A stretch of 64,000 nt of DNA from Clostridium_AM sp964554365 (GCA_964554365.1 CAZKOJ010000003.1:12075-76074), one strand, 5' to 3'. Positions 1-9,200 are shown, numbered from the stretch's first letter. Numbers and translations are program-made. The notes: generated by a model not told the origin, from the sequence alone.

Positions 1-865
1 TGTTCAAAATGGTAAACCGGAAAAAGGTGAAGCTTTCTCTGAAATACCATTTGCATTAAAATCAGATAACAAGCTAACTTTTACGGTGTATGGTGTAAGC
101 CCTGATTCTCAGTATATTTCCTTTAAAAACAAAGCAGGCAATGTATTGAAATCGGGTAAAGTTATTATAACAAAACCTCTGGCTGATAAGCTTAATATAA
201 AGCCAAAGGATACTGTCAAGGTTATTAACAGACTCGACTCAAAAGAGTATAGCATAACAGTTGATAGTATCGCCGAAACCTATATAGGTCAATATATTTA
301 TATACCCCTTGATAAACTTAATGATATGCTGAAATTCCCCTCAGGTAGCTATACTGGGCTATGGAGTACAGAAAGAATAGATATTCCAGAAAACAAATTA
401 TTAGCTGCTATAACAGTTGAAGACATGAGAAATGCCTTTAATACAATGACACAGCCCCTTCAGGCTGTTATAGGAGGTATTGCTTTTATGTCCTTTATAA
501 TTGGACTTATAGTAATATATGTTGTTACTTCCCTTACAATAGATGAAAATAAGGAAAATATATCTCTTATGAAGGTCTTAGGCTACAGGAAGAAGGAGAT
601 ATATTCTCTGATTCTAAACAGTTCCTCCTTTATAGTTGTAATCGGCTATATTCTTGGAGTACCACTACTTCTTGCATCCATGCGTGCTCTATTTAAATCA
701 ATAACAAAAGACATGAGTGTATCCTTCCCCGTAACTATAAATTACATTTATGTTTTAATTGGTTTTGTTATAATATACTTAACCTATGAACTATCAAAGT
801 TATTAAGCAGAAGAAAGATAAATAGAATTTCTATGGCTGAAGCTTTAAAATCTCGAATGGAATAA
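1..865 (+). CDS. ABC transporter permease, FtsX type (C-terminal part; start lies outside the window)
   Basis: The frame is open from base 2 and stops with TAA at 863-865, giving the last 287 residues of a larger protein. An extracellular-looking stretch is followed by three predicted membrane segments in the last 160 residues, with the cytoplasmic loop DENKENISLMKVLGYRKKEI between the first two. That loop (MKVLGYRKxEI) is typical of FtsX/MacB-type permeases, which couple to a separate ATPase for export or envelope signalling. An internal GTG at 86 is not a believable start, because coding similarity continues upstream. A terminator follows at 876-914. The partner ATPase is presumably upstream of the window. 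Confidence 0.85.
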   Translation, partial: VQNGKPEKGEAFSEIPFALKSDNKLTFTVYGVSPDSQYISFKNKAGNVLKSGKVIITKPLADKLNIKPKDTVKVINRLDSKEYSITVDSIAETYIGQYIYIPLDKLNDMLKFPSGSYTGLWSTERIDIPENKLLAAITVEDMRNAFNTMTQPLQAVIGGIAFMSFIIGLIVIYVVTSLTIDENKENISLMKVLGYRKKEIYSLILNSSSFIVVIGYILGVPLLLASMRALFKSITKDMSVSFPVTINYIYVLIGFVIIYLTYELSKLLSRRKINRISMAEALKSRME

Positions 866-875
866 AATCCGATAA

Positions 876-914
876 TTCAAGCCAATCTCTTTTAAAATTA
901 GAGGTTGGCTTGAA
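876..914 (+). terminator. Intrinsic terminator after the FtsX-type permease
   Basis: A 14-bp inverted repeat (TTCAAGCCAATCTC with GAGGTTGGCTTGAA, one G:U pair) starts 11 bases after the stop codon. The T-run after it is poor, so termination efficiency is uncertain. Confidence 0.6.
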
Positions 915-1412
915 TCATATTATATATTAAGATTTCACTAATGCTAGATATGTTAGCCTTATCAGAAAAATCGACCTTACTTGTGGTACGCTTCATCATA
1001 CGACATCCTAAACTTTAATGAATTTCACTCAATATTCAACTAATTTACTCTCGGCATTCAGCTTCCCATTATAGACATAACCTACTTTACATAAATAGCA
1101 TTACATACGTTATAATATTTCTTATTAAATCATACCATATTATCATTTATATTTACAAAATAAAATTAATTTACTTTTATTTCTTAGAATTTACTTAAAT
1201 GCATATATTTCATATCAACTACGCCAATGCACCTCAATAGAATAAAGAGAAACTATGGTGCATCCACAAATTCACACAAAAAGTAAAAGCTGCAACAAGA
1301 GATTTTAATCTTTGTCACAGCCTTATTTATATATGTTTTCTAAAATAAAAAGCACCACTTTTTATGATATTTTTATTTTGGTGTAGGTTAATAATCAATT
1401 TAAAAGCAAATT
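915..1412. other. Gene-free AT-rich interval
   Basis: About 500 bases between the permease terminator and the 3' end of tlp. I see only weak inverted repeats near 1285-1325 and 1347-1380, which could end the minus-strand tlp transcript. A 25-codon ORF near 941 has no ribosome site. Confidence 0.4.
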
Positions 1413-1640
1413 TTATTTATATCCATTCTTTTTATCTATTGCTTCATCTTTAATTTCTTCTCTCATACCATTAAGAGCTTCCTCTCTTCTCTCATTTTTG
1501 GCTATTAAATCTCTTTTGGTTTTTTCATCATCTGTTTTTGCAATCATTTCATCAGCAAGCTCACAGTTTTGAATAGTATTATTAATATTATGTTGAATTC
1601 TATCTACATTATCTCTTCTGTCATCTGGGTTATTTTTCAT
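1413..1640 (-). CDS. tlp: Small acid-soluble spore protein Tlp
   Basis: This 75-residue, very hydrophilic protein matches the Tlp family of minor small acid-soluble spore proteins. It starts with MKNNPDDRRDNVDRIQ, has the central IQNCELADEMIAKTDDE, and carries the diagnostic block KNERREEALNGMREEIKDEA near the C-terminus. Tlp proteins accumulate in the forespore core late in sporulation, and this is the clearest sign in the window that the organism forms spores. An AAGGGG ribosome site precedes the ATG. The gene stands alone. Family members are normally under sigma-G, but I could not pick out a convincing sigma-G promoter by eye. Confidence 0.88.
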   Translation of the reverse strand: MKNNPDDRRDNVDRIQHNINNTIQNCELADEMIAKTDDEKTKRDLIAKNERREEALNGMREEIKDEAIDKKNGYK

Positions 1641-1866
1641 AATTTCGTATCCCCTTTACTTAATTTATATTTATTTAAGGTGAATTTTTTTGTAAAGAAA
1701 CACCTTTATCTTTATTATTTCTAAAAATATATTTATTATGCTATAAAAAAATTCTATAGGGTAAGTTAATGGAGCTAAAGAAGGCACACAGGTAATTGCA
1801 ATTTATTAACATTGATAAAAAGGCATGCAAAACTATTAATTTACATGCCCTGTTTATACTTATCTA
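1641..1866. other. Intergenic region with a small hairpin
   Basis: No gene is visible. GGCATG (1832-1837) and CATGCC (1844-1849) form a short inverted repeat that may be a weak terminator. Upstream of tlp the region is AT-rich. Confidence 0.3.
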
Positions 1867-1976
1867 TTTTATTATTTTGGTTTACTTTAAGTTCAGTTAA
1901 CATAATATTATATTTGTTAACTAAAAGCCGATAAATGTTTTTAATTTTTTTCAATATGCCTAAAGTGTACCTTTTG
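1867..1976. repeat. Long direct repeat, copy 1 (R1)
   Basis: This stretch aligns with 5265-5373 over about 110 bases with roughly 85% identity and only a few 1-base gaps. The shared core contains a palindromic ATAATATTAT flanked by GTTAAC-like elements and the block ATATGCYTAAAGTGTA. Here it lies just beyond the 3' end of a three-gene minus-strand cassette; the other copy lies just beyond the 5' end of that cassette. Confidence 0.75.
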
Positions 1977-1996
1977 TAAGCATTCTTTGTTATATT

Positions 1997-3067
1997 TTAC
2001 ACTTCCCCATTTCTAAATCTTTCTTTGTGATTTTTCCACTTAAGTATAAACTCTTCACTATCTTTATTAAATAACTTATGAAGATCTTCTGAATATCCTG
2101 CAAAGCATGTCCCACAATTTTCAGATATATATTCAATAACCTGATCAATTGTTTTCTCACCTTTAAATAAATCAACCTTATATCTACGTTTATCTGAAAA
2201 TACAAGCACTAGAGTACTGGTTTTACCAGCTGGAATAATGCCATATACTTTTCTCTTTGTGTTCTGTTTGTATACCCACATTAACTCTTTAAGTGGAAGA
2301 GCAAATACAATTTGCTGAGTTTCAACAATCATATAATTTTTAGTTAATATAACGGGTCCATTTTTATATACATTTGATAAGCTAATCTCATTATCAATTT
2401 GCTGGCATGCAGCTTCAATATCCCCATGACAATAATTTTTTAAACTTTTTAAAGCTATAGAATTTTTTCTCATAACGCCCATAAATAGTACTAAAATATA
2501 AACTAGACACACAGCTGCTGTTACAAAATAGAATAATGCTGAATCAATTGGATTTTTATATTCTAAATATTGATAATATGGTATGTGTTTTTCTCCATTT
2601 GATAAAATTTCGTTTTCTTCAATAGAATGAGTTAAAATTTTTAGGTCATTATCTTTAATTTCAGTTAGCGTTCCCCTTAATATATAAGGTCCTTTTTCTT
2701 GTTTCATAAGTTGTTCATATTCTTTATTAGAAACTTCAATTGGTAATATGAATTCTCCAAGTTTTATTGCTAGAAATTTTGATTTTATATTTTCTGATAT
2801 TTTTATATTGAATTTGCTTCTTGTTTCTGTCTTTACAACATCTAAATCATATAACTTATCCGATGAAATTTTTATATAGCTCTCGTTATCAAGGGCTTTT
2901 TTGTAATCTTTAGTGTCTTTAACAACAGTTGGATTGTTAGTATTATCATAATATGTTTTTGCACCAATACTTAATAAAGTAACAATAATTATCCCCATTG
3001 CTCCCATTGCTATAAGTCTATAAGTCCATCTTTTTCTGTAAATTTTCATAAAATATGATTGCTTCAT
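1997..3067 (-). CDS. Two-transmembrane protein of unknown function (possibly DUF6709-like)
   Basis: A 356-residue protein starting MKQSYFMKIYRKRW. The ATG at 3067 follows an AAAGGAGAAAAC ribosome site, and a good promoter (3113-3141) lies upstream inside the longer open frame, so the further-upstream start at 3157 is unlikely. There is one membrane segment near residues 20-40 (LIAMGAMGIIIVTLLSIG) and a second near 180-200 (ALFYFVTAAVCLVYILVLF). An outside domain of about 140 residues lies between them and a cytoplasmic domain of about 150 residues follows. It is the third gene after merR and btrH-like on the same strand but has its own promoter. I do not recognise the family with confidence; DUF6709 is a guess from overall layout. 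No function is proposed. Confidence 0.6.
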   Translation of the reverse strand: MKQSYFMKIYRKRWTYRLIAMGAMGIIIVTLLSIGAKTYYDNTNNPTVVKDTKDYKKALDNESYIKISSDKLYDLDVVKTETRSKFNIKISENIKSKFLAIKLGEFILPIEVSNKEYEQLMKQEKGPYILRGTLTEIKDNDLKILTHSIEENEILSNGEKHIPYYQYLEYKNPIDSALFYFVTAAVCLVYILVLFMGVMRKNSIALKSLKNYCHGDIEAACQQIDNEISLSNVYKNGPVILTKNYMIVETQQIVFALPLKELMWVYKQNTKRKVYGIIPAGKTSTLVLVFSDKRRYKVDLFKGEKTIDQVIEYISENCGTCFAGYSEDLHKLFNKDSEEFILKWKNHKERFRNGEV

Positions 3068-3112
3068 TAATGTTTTCTCCTTTTTTAGATAATTTTTTCC
3101 ACAATGTTTTTT

Positions 3113-3141
3113 ATTATATAGTTTTTTTACATATTTGTCCA
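3113..3141 (-). promoter_or_regulatory. Sigma-A promoter of the two-transmembrane protein gene
   Basis: On the minus strand TGGACA (3141-3136) and TATAAT (3118-3113) are separated by exactly 17 bases, about 45 bases before the start at 3067. Confidence 0.65.
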
Positions 3142-3261
3142 TAATTATTAAAGACATTTAGAAAAAATTTTAACTTTTTTATTTTTTCACAAAAAATAAA
3201 AGCAATCTTTATGGTTGCAGCGGATAAGTTTGTCCAAAGCTTTCTTTTCATCTTTTAAATA

Positions 3262-4296
3262 TTATTCTTGTAATATTAATTTATATGCTTTTTCTTCCTT
3301 TTCAGCAACGCAGTAAATTTTATCTTTAATATCATTTGTTATACTATTTTTACCTAGTAAAAATCCGGTTACATCATTAGTTATTTCTTCGATTATTTTA
3401 CCAGACTCGTAAAATAATTTTGCACTCTGTTGTAAGTATGGTTTATTATATTTTTCGCTTACATAATTTAATGTATTTGATATAATATCCCTTGAAGCCA
3501 TATGGAGAGAATCCTTTACGGGTTCATAAGGTAATAGCTCTTTAGGCAGCAAAGGAGGAAACCCAGTATATTCAACAAAGTGAAGCAGGCGTCTTCTATA
3601 TTCTCCTTCATCCAATAGATCTTTCCACTGCAGTAGATTATTGCCGAAATCTTTGGTAGCATTTATTCCTAAATAGTTATCAGGAGCTGGATTAAGAATC
3701 AACTCTGCTTTTTTCCTAAAACCTGTACTTACTATTTCTTCTAAGCTTCTTGGGTTTTCAAATTGGGCAGTAAAAAGGGTATATGGTACATTTATATTCC
3801 AATTATCTTCAAGGTCTTGATAAGGAACTTCTTGGGGTTCATTTCTATCGTTGTCGTAAATAATAAGTGTCTTTTTTTCATCATCATATCCTACCGCCAT
3901 TATATAATGGATTGGTATATGAATTTTGTGATAGGCCCACTCAAAATATGGAAGATAATACATATCTACAGCGCCAAGTATTACAGGAATATCGTTATCT
4001 ATATATTTTTTTGTTCTATCAAGTGAAGATTCAAATGATGATTCTTCATTTAGTATAATTCGATAACCTACAATTTCATGCATGAATTCATACATGTTCT
4101 TAGTAAATTCATTATTAAAGTACGAGATGTGCATATCTTTATTTTCTGAATATAAAGATCCACTTAACATTCCACTTAAACAGAAGAATAAATATTTTGG
4201 TGGCCTTTCTCCTGTATGCCATTCATATTGGTCTTCCATACCATTCCAAGCGCAGTTTATAGCACAAGCCTTATGTGGTATTTTTATAATCTTCAT
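3262..4296 (-). CDS. BtrH N-terminal domain-like protein (papain-like fold family)
   Basis: A 344-residue soluble protein. The N-terminal half resembles the BtrH_N family, named after the butirosin acyltransferase BtrH. It has an early Cys-containing segment (HKACAINCAWNGM), then IPVILGAVDMYYLPY, then HYIMAVGYDDEKKTLIIYDN, the last two in the order expected for the Cys-His-Asp core of this fold. The C-terminal half is helical and resembles the region that follows BtrH_N in other clostridial proteins. It starts 8 bases after merR on the same strand, so it is probably co-transcribed with and controlled by that regulator. The substrate is unknown; acyl or peptidyl transfer, or amide hydrolysis, is inference from the family. 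Confidence 0.65.
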   Translation of the reverse strand: MKIIKIPHKACAINCAWNGMEDQYEWHTGERPPKYLFFCLSGMLSGSLYSENKDMHISYFNNEFTKNMYEFMHEIVGYRIILNEESSFESSLDRTKKYIDNDIPVILGAVDMYYLPYFEWAYHKIHIPIHYIMAVGYDDEKKTLIIYDNDRNEPQEVPYQDLEDNWNINVPYTLFTAQFENPRSLEEIVSTGFRKKAELILNPAPDNYLGINATKDFGNNLLQWKDLLDEGEYRRRLLHFVEYTGFPPLLPKELLPYEPVKDSLHMASRDIISNTLNYVSEKYNKPYLQQSAKLFYESGKIIEEITNDVTGFLLGKNSITNDIKDKIYCVAEKEEKAYKLILQE

Positions 4297-4304
4297 TTTA
4301 AAAC

Positions 4305-5135
4305 CTACCTTTCTTGTATATCTACTTTTTTTACAGGAAAATATATTTCTGTTATATATTCATCAATACTGCATCCTGACTCCAGACCTTTAATGCATTT
4401 TTCAAAAGGTGCTCCTACTTGTTCATATCCTTCACTGTCCATCCAGTCGCATAAGGCTGCATAACCTTCTGATATATAATTAGATGGTCCGGTGAAAATT
4501 GTATGTACATGTAGTCCACCCCCAAAAGCTCTTGTACATAGATTCTTTGTTTTTAATTCTTTATCTACTGGGATGCATACTTCAACATCAGCATAAAATG
4601 GGTCAAAGTCTTCATCATAACAAATTGTTATAGTATGGCCGATTTGTTTGAGCCCGTATTTGCAGGTGTTTTCATATGCCCTATTAATCAGGTTTTGAAT
4701 ATTCTCCATAGAAATTGTGTATCTTACTCCTAATACTGTAAGTGGTTTTTGCTCATCTATAACAATGTTAAACTTTCTATTTCTATTAAAAATATCTGTA
4801 CCTTTTAAAAAGTTTTCATATTCACCCTTCAGCCCATTTAGTATATGATTCCTATGCATTATCTCTATTTTCAGTTCATTTATCCTGCCTTTTATAAGCT
4901 CATCCAAAAGCTTGTTATCATTTACTGATAGTACACTTTTTATCTCTTCTAATGAAAAACCATAAGCTTTCATTTTGTTGATGACTATTATATCTTTTAT
5001 CTGTTTTGAATCATAGTAACGATAGCTATTTTTAGAGTCTATCCTACATGGTTTAAGCAGACCAATCCTGTCATAATGTCTTAACATTTTTGTAGATAAT
5101 CTAGATATCCTTGAAAACTTGCTAATTGTATACAT
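4305..5135 (-). CDS. MerR family regulator with GyrI-like effector domain
   Basis: 276 residues. Residues 1-70 form a MerR winged helix (YTISKFSRISRLSTKMLRHY, then IGLLKPCRID and YRYYDSKQ). A dimerising coiled coil follows to about 115, and then a GyrI/BmrR-type small-molecule domain of about 155 residues ending in EYITEIYFPVKK. Such proteins untwist promoters with over-long 19-bp spacers when they bind a ligand. The upstream region contains exactly such a promoter (5207-5237), so autoregulation is likely. It is the first gene of an apparent operon with the BtrH-like gene 8 bases downstream. GyrI-like domains bind cationic or amphiphilic compounds, so a drug or toxic metabolite is a reasonable but unproven inducer. 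Confidence 0.85.
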   Translation of the reverse strand: MYTISKFSRISRLSTKMLRHYDRIGLLKPCRIDSKNSYRYYDSKQIKDIIVINKMKAYGFSLEEIKSVLSVNDNKLLDELIKGRINELKIEIMHRNHILNGLKGEYENFLKGTDIFNRNRKFNIVIDEQKPLTVLGVRYTISMENIQNLINRAYENTCKYGLKQIGHTITICYDEDFDPFYADVEVCIPVDKELKTKNLCTRAFGGGLHVHTIFTGPSNYISEGYAALCDWMDSEGYEQVGAPFEKCIKGLESGCSIDEYITEIYFPVKKVDIQER

Positions 5136-5206
5136 GGTTATCTCCTTACATCGATGCAGTGTTTTTAAAGCTTTTTGAAATTACATCTTTCCTATAGCTT
5201 AGCTTG

Positions 5207-5237
5207 ATTATAAACTTTACCATAGTGGTAAGGTCAA
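5207..5237 (-). promoter_or_regulatory. MerR-type promoter and operator (19-bp spacer)
   Basis: On the minus strand TTGACC (5237-5232) and TATAAT (5212-5207) are separated by 19 bases. The spacer holds the dyad CTTTACCA-TAG-TGGTAAGG (5215-5233, plus-strand reading, one mismatch). A 19-bp spacer with a centred dyad is the hallmark of MerR-activated promoters. It reads into the merR gene itself. Confidence 0.8.
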
Positions 5238-5264
5238 CAGTTTTTTTGACATATGATAAAATTT

Positions 5265-5373
5265 TTTTATTATGTTGGTTTACTTTAAGTATTGGTTTAC
5301 ATAATATTATGTTTGTTAACTAAAATCCAATAAATCTTTTAATTTTTTTGAATATGCTTAAAGTGTAACTTTT
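5265..5373. repeat. Long direct repeat, copy 2 (R2), in the ABC operon leader region
   Basis: The partner of 1867-1976. It lies between the merR promoter and the ABC ATPase gene, so it probably contains the plus-strand operon promoter. One candidate is TTGAAT near 5348 with a TTTAAT about 18 bases downstream. The perfect palindrome ACATAATATTATGT near 5299-5312 could be an operator. Both functional readings are inference. Confidence 0.65.
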
Positions 5374-5412
5374 TAATCACTTCATCGAATAAGTAGTGAA
5401 GGAGTGATTAAA

Positions 5413-6303
5413 ATGGAAATTAGATTAAATAATGTAAGTAAACAATATAAAAACATAAAATCATTGGAAAGTATTGATTTAACTATTAAAACACCAGCTA
5501 TGATTGGATTTTTAGGACCTAATGGAGCAGGAAAGAGTACTCTTATGAAAATTTTAGTTGGACAGCTTATGCCCTCACAGGGAAATATAACTATAGATGG
5601 AAAGGAACTTAGCAAAAACTTAAATTACTTAAAAAGAAGACTAGGATATTTACCTCAGGATTTTGGATTATATGATGAACTTACTGTAGAACAGTTTTTA
5701 GATTATATGGCATGTTTAAAGGGTATTAAAGAAAATAAAGAAGAAACTATAAAAATTTGTATTAAAAACACAAATCTTCAAGAAAAAAGAAAAGCCAAAA
5801 TTAAAACTCTTTCAGGAGGCCAAAAGCAGAGAGTTGGAATTGCACAGGCTATTCTTAGTGATCCAGAATTAATTATAGTGGATGAACCAACAGTAGGACT
5901 TGACCCTGAAGAGAGAATAAAATATAGAAACTTATTTTCTCAAGGTGCAAGTAATAAAATTGTTATATTGTCTACACATATTGTAGAGGATGTTGAATCC
6001 ATATGTAACCAGCTTATTGTATTAAATAAAGGAAAAATTTTATTTAATGGGCTGCCAGGTGAATTGGTTAAAATAGCTGTAGGTCATGTGGGTATTGTTG
6101 AAATTAGTAATGAAGAAAAAGAAAAGTTTATGGGAAAAGAATCTGAAGGAAATTTTAAAGTAACATCAACTATTGTAAAACCAACTGGTATTCATTACAA
6201 AATAGTAGGAGATGTACTTCCAAATTTTTGTGAACAAGTCACCCCTTCTCTTGAAGATGCCTATGTATATTGCATGCTTAAGGAGGGACAGTTCAGTGAT
6301 TAA
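5413..6303 (+). CDS. ABC transporter ATP-binding protein
   Basis: A 296-residue ATPase with all the ABC motifs: Walker A GPNGAGKST (35-43), Q-loop Gln82, signature LSGGQ (133-137), Walker B IIVDEP with Asp157 and Glu158, and switch His189 (STHIVED). The length and the C-terminal extension of about 80 residues are typical of ABC-2 export ATPases. The ATG at 5413 follows GGAG with 8-base spacing; a GTG at 5404 falls inside that ribosome site and is rejected. It is first in a six-gene overlapping operon with three ABC-2-type membrane proteins, a sigma factor and a small membrane protein. It presumably energises all three membrane partners. Confidence 0.92.
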   Translation: MEIRLNNVSKQYKNIKSLESIDLTIKTPAMIGFLGPNGAGKSTLMKILVGQLMPSQGNITIDGKELSKNLNYLKRRLGYLPQDFGLYDELTVEQFLDYMACLKGIKENKEETIKICIKNTNLQEKRKAKIKTLSGGQKQRVGIAQAILSDPELIIVDEPTVGLDPEERIKYRNLFSQGASNKIVILSTHIVEDVESICNQLIVLNKGKILFNGLPGELVKIAVGHVGIVEISNEEKEKFMGKESEGNFKVTSTIVKPTGIHYKIVGDVLPNFCEQVTPSLEDAYVYCMLKEGQFSD

Positions 6304-8473
6304 TAATTTTGAATTGTTAAAAAGTGAAATAAAGGCTTTTTCAAAATTTAAAATGCTTTGGATTGTGATTTTAGTTACAAATATATTTATGATAGTTGGT
6401 ATAAATTCTATAAATTTATCAAATGAAATGAGCCTTCATAATATAAAAATGACTTCTCTAACTAGTGCCCTTGGTTCTGCTAAATATGGTGCACTGGCTG
6501 GAGCATTAGCATTTTCAATGTTTACTATTTTAATACTAAGCAGAGATACTCGAAATAGAATTAAGTCCATTATATATTCCTCTATTGATGAGCAAAAACT
6601 ATTAATTATACGCGTATTTGCTATAATTTTTTATGTGGTGCTTACCGTAATACTTGGAATGATATTTACTATGACAGTTGAAGTAATTATATATAAAGTA
6701 CCTGTTCACTTTTTTGACTATCTATATTGTTATGCTGTTATAGCATTTCCAGCATTACTTTTTTCTGTTTTTATAAGTATAGGCTTATATTTAATTAGTG
6801 AAAGTATAGATATAAGCATTTTATTTATACTTGTATTATTTTTTATTAGTTTTTTATCATCTAACTATTTACTTAATTGGGCACAGACTGGAGTCACAAT
6901 ATTTTCAGATTTTGCTGGCATTAGACCAGTTTCAAAATTAATACTATATAATAGGCTTCTCTGGTTTAGTGTTTCAATTTCAATCTTATTAATAGGACTT
7001 TTGTTTAGAAGAAGATATGAAGCTTTAATATTAAAGTCTTTTGCTTTCAATGCACAAAGTAAAGTATTAATATTGTTAGTAGTCTTAACTATAAGTAGTT
7101 CAGCCTTTATTTATATAAAAGAACCCTATACCATGAATATTAATCCAAACACTAATAATTTCACTATAAATACAGCTGTGAAATTAAAAAAGGTACACCC
7201 TGAAGTTACATTTCATAATGATAAAGAAACCTTAGATGCGAAAGTTTATTATGAATTTGAAAATAACGCTTCCAATTCTATTCAATTTACCATCAACGAA
7301 GGACTTAAAATTAAAAACATAAAGGTTAATGGGGAATTATGTACCTATGAAAAAATAGAAAAAACAAATAATATTCAAATTTCAATTCCTAAAACTAAAG
7401 ATATTAAAGTTAGTATATGTTATGAAGGAAAAATAAAGTATTATAAAGGTGGAGCAGTTGCAGGTTATATTTGTAAAGATAATATTTACTTGTTAGAACA
7501 ATCTAACTGGATTTTCAAACCTTTAACAGCAAATGAGAAAACTATAGATATTGAAGGCTATTACAGTGCTCCAGCTAACTTATCTGTTATAACTCCTGGA
7601 AAAATTACAAATGTAAAAAGTCAAAATGGAAATAAAGTGTGGAATTTTCAGTTTAAATCAAAAGACATAAACATAGGAGCTTTTGCAGCTGAATATAAAA
7701 AATCTAAATTTAACATTAAAGGTACAGAAATAGAGTTTTATTATTCTCCAAAGCATGAAGCTTATATAAGAAATATCAGCACTAAGGAAAATATGAACAT
7801 TGAAAAGTATATAAAAAATATGTTTCAGTGTTATTCTGATAACCTAGGAAATTATTATTCTAAAGAATATCCTTTGAAAATTGTTGAAAGTTCCATATAT
7901 AAAACAGGAGGACATTCTTCTGGTAATGTGATTACTTTTGCAGAATACATGGTGAATCGTGAGATCAACGGTAATATAGATCACTATACTTTAATACATG
8001 ATTTAGATATTATAGCTCATGAAATGGCTCATCAATGGTGGGGTACCGGAGTAAATTTTACTACTCAGGGAAGCTGGTCAGATGAAGGCCTGGCAGAATA
8101 TTCTAGTTATAAGTATATACAAAAAGAATTTGGAAAATTTAGAAATGGTCCATCTAAACAATTAGTAGATTTAAAAGTAGATGGATGGCAGCAAGGAGTT
8201 AATTCTTTAAGTAAAAATTATTATTTAAAAAGTGCTAAAAACCTAGAAAAATTAAATAAAAACCATAGAGAAAAATTTGAACTTCAAAAGCTTAAAATGC
8301 AGCGTTACAATATGATACCTCTTCAACTGAAAAAAACAGAAAAACTTCAAGGCGAAGAAATTTTTTCAAAGAATCTATCTAAAGTGTATACAAACAATAT
8401 TCTAAAGGACTTAAGTTACGAAGAATTTCTACATGAAATGGGGATTTCAAAGGAGGCGTTTTCCTGTGATTAA
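6296..8473 (+). CDS. ABC-2 permease fused to an M1 family metallopeptidase domain
   Basis: 725 residues from a GTG at 6296 that overlaps the ATPase stop by 8 bases, with AGGAGG 8 bases upstream. The first 280 residues contain six or seven membrane segments of ABC-2 type. The rest is an extracytoplasmic domain ending in an M1 gluzincin core: HEMAHQWWG at 575-583 with a probable third zinc ligand Glu597 in DEGLAEY. The spacing is 17 residues, one fewer than the usual 18. Fusions of permease and M1 peptidase occur in other Firmicutes and Bacteroidetes. I infer that the peptidase trims or senses an exported peptide. The gene is intact to its stop, which overlaps the next gene. Confidence 0.85.
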   Translation: MINNFELLKSEIKAFSKFKMLWIVILVTNIFMIVGINSINLSNEMSLHNIKMTSLTSALGSAKYGALAGALAFSMFTILILSRDTRNRIKSIIYSSIDEQKLLIIRVFAIIFYVVLTVILGMIFTMTVEVIIYKVPVHFFDYLYCYAVIAFPALLFSVFISIGLYLISESIDISILFILVLFFISFLSSNYLLNWAQTGVTIFSDFAGIRPVSKLILYNRLLWFSVSISILLIGLLFRRRYEALILKSFAFNAQSKVLILLVVLTISSSAFIYIKEPYTMNINPNTNNFTINTAVKLKKVHPEVTFHNDKETLDAKVYYEFENNASNSIQFTINEGLKIKNIKVNGELCTYEKIEKTNNIQISIPKTKDIKVSICYEGKIKYYKGGAVAGYICKDNIYLLEQSNWIFKPLTANEKTIDIEGYYSAPANLSVITPGKITNVKSQNGNKVWNFQFKSKDINIGAFAAEYKKSKFNIKGTEIEFYYSPKHEAYIRNISTKENMNIEKYIKNMFQCYSDNLGNYYSKEYPLKIVESSIYKTGGHSSGNVITFAEYMVNREINGNIDHYTLIHDLDIIAHEMAHQWWGTGVNFTTQGSWSDEGLAEYSSYKYIQKEFGKFRNGPSKQLVDLKVDGWQQGVNSLSKNYYLKSAKNLEKLNKNHREKFELQKLKMQRYNMIPLQLKKTEKLQGEEIFSKNLSKVYTNNILKDLSYEEFLHEMGISKEAFSCD

Positions 8474-9200
8474 TCTAGTTTTGTTAAAATATGAAATGCG
8501 CAGACTTATATTCACCAAAAAATATTTTTATATGATACTTTTGCTTACCATATGGACAGTAGATATGTTAATGAGGTTAGTTATAAATGGATTTTCGGAC
8601 ACAGCTCCCTTTTCACAGTGGAGTTATACAAACTTTATTACTTTAGTTTCTCCTATACTTTTAATAATATTAATACTTTTATGCACAAGCATATTTTCTG
8701 AAAGAGAAAAAGCCATAAGAAACATTATTTATTCCACACCAATTTCAGAAGCAAAGTATTATATAATGAAAGGTTCTGCGGTTGCTTTAGTATTTATTAT
8801 TACAGCAGTTATTCCTGTTATAATTAGTTTTGTATATTATGCTTTTTTATTTGAATATACGCAGTATCAGTATTTTATAGTTCCTATACTTTTATTTATA
8901 ATACCTTGTAGTGTATTTATTTTCGGTTTTTCAATTGTTTTAGGAAAAATAAATGGCAAGCTTCTATACGCTTTAATTCCTTTGACTTTTATAATGGGTT
9001 GCTTAGGTTCAAGGTCCTTACCTGTGTGGTTAGATCTTTTTGGAAATAATTTTTTGCAAGGATATGGCCTATTTATACTTACAAGTAATAGTGAAGTAGT
9101 TCCTTATATTATACCAAGTAATTTTATTTACAGCAGGCTAGTATTTGTAGTTTTAGGAATATTGCTATTTATATTTTCATGTAAGCATAAAAGGAATTAA
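8466..9200 (+). CDS. ABC-2 type permease
   Basis: 244 residues, six predicted membrane segments, with the cytoplasmic loop FSEREKAIRNIIYSTPISEA between segments two and three. The same REK/RNIIYS motif family appears in the preceding fusion protein (RDTRNRIKSIIYSSIDEQ), so the two permeases are probably distant paralogues forming a heterodimeric channel. The start is GTG at 8466, preceded by AAGGAGG with 9-base spacing, inside the end of the upstream gene. The following sigma factor gene is 35 bases downstream. Confidence 0.85.
   Translation: MINLVLLKYEMRRLIFTKKYFYMILLLTIWTVDMLMRLVINGFSDTAPFSQWSYTNFITLVSPILLIILILLCTSIFSEREKAIRNIIYSTPISEAKYYIMKGSAVALVFIITAVIPVIISFVYYAFLFEYTQYQYFIVPILLFIIPCSVFIFGFSIVLGKINGKLLYALIPLTFIMGCLGSRSLPVWLDLFGNNFLQGYGLFILTSNSEVVPYIIPSNFIYSRLVFVVLGILLFIFSCKHKRN

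Noticed and set aside
941..1018. 25-codon ORF after the FtsX-like permease
   Set aside because: There is no ribosome site, and the frame starts within a terminator-distal AT-rich stretch.
3185..3222. Terminator between the BtrH-like gene and the two-membrane-segment protein gene
   Set aside because: Only four or five base pairs (GCAA/TTGC) form before a T-rich stretch; too weak to call.
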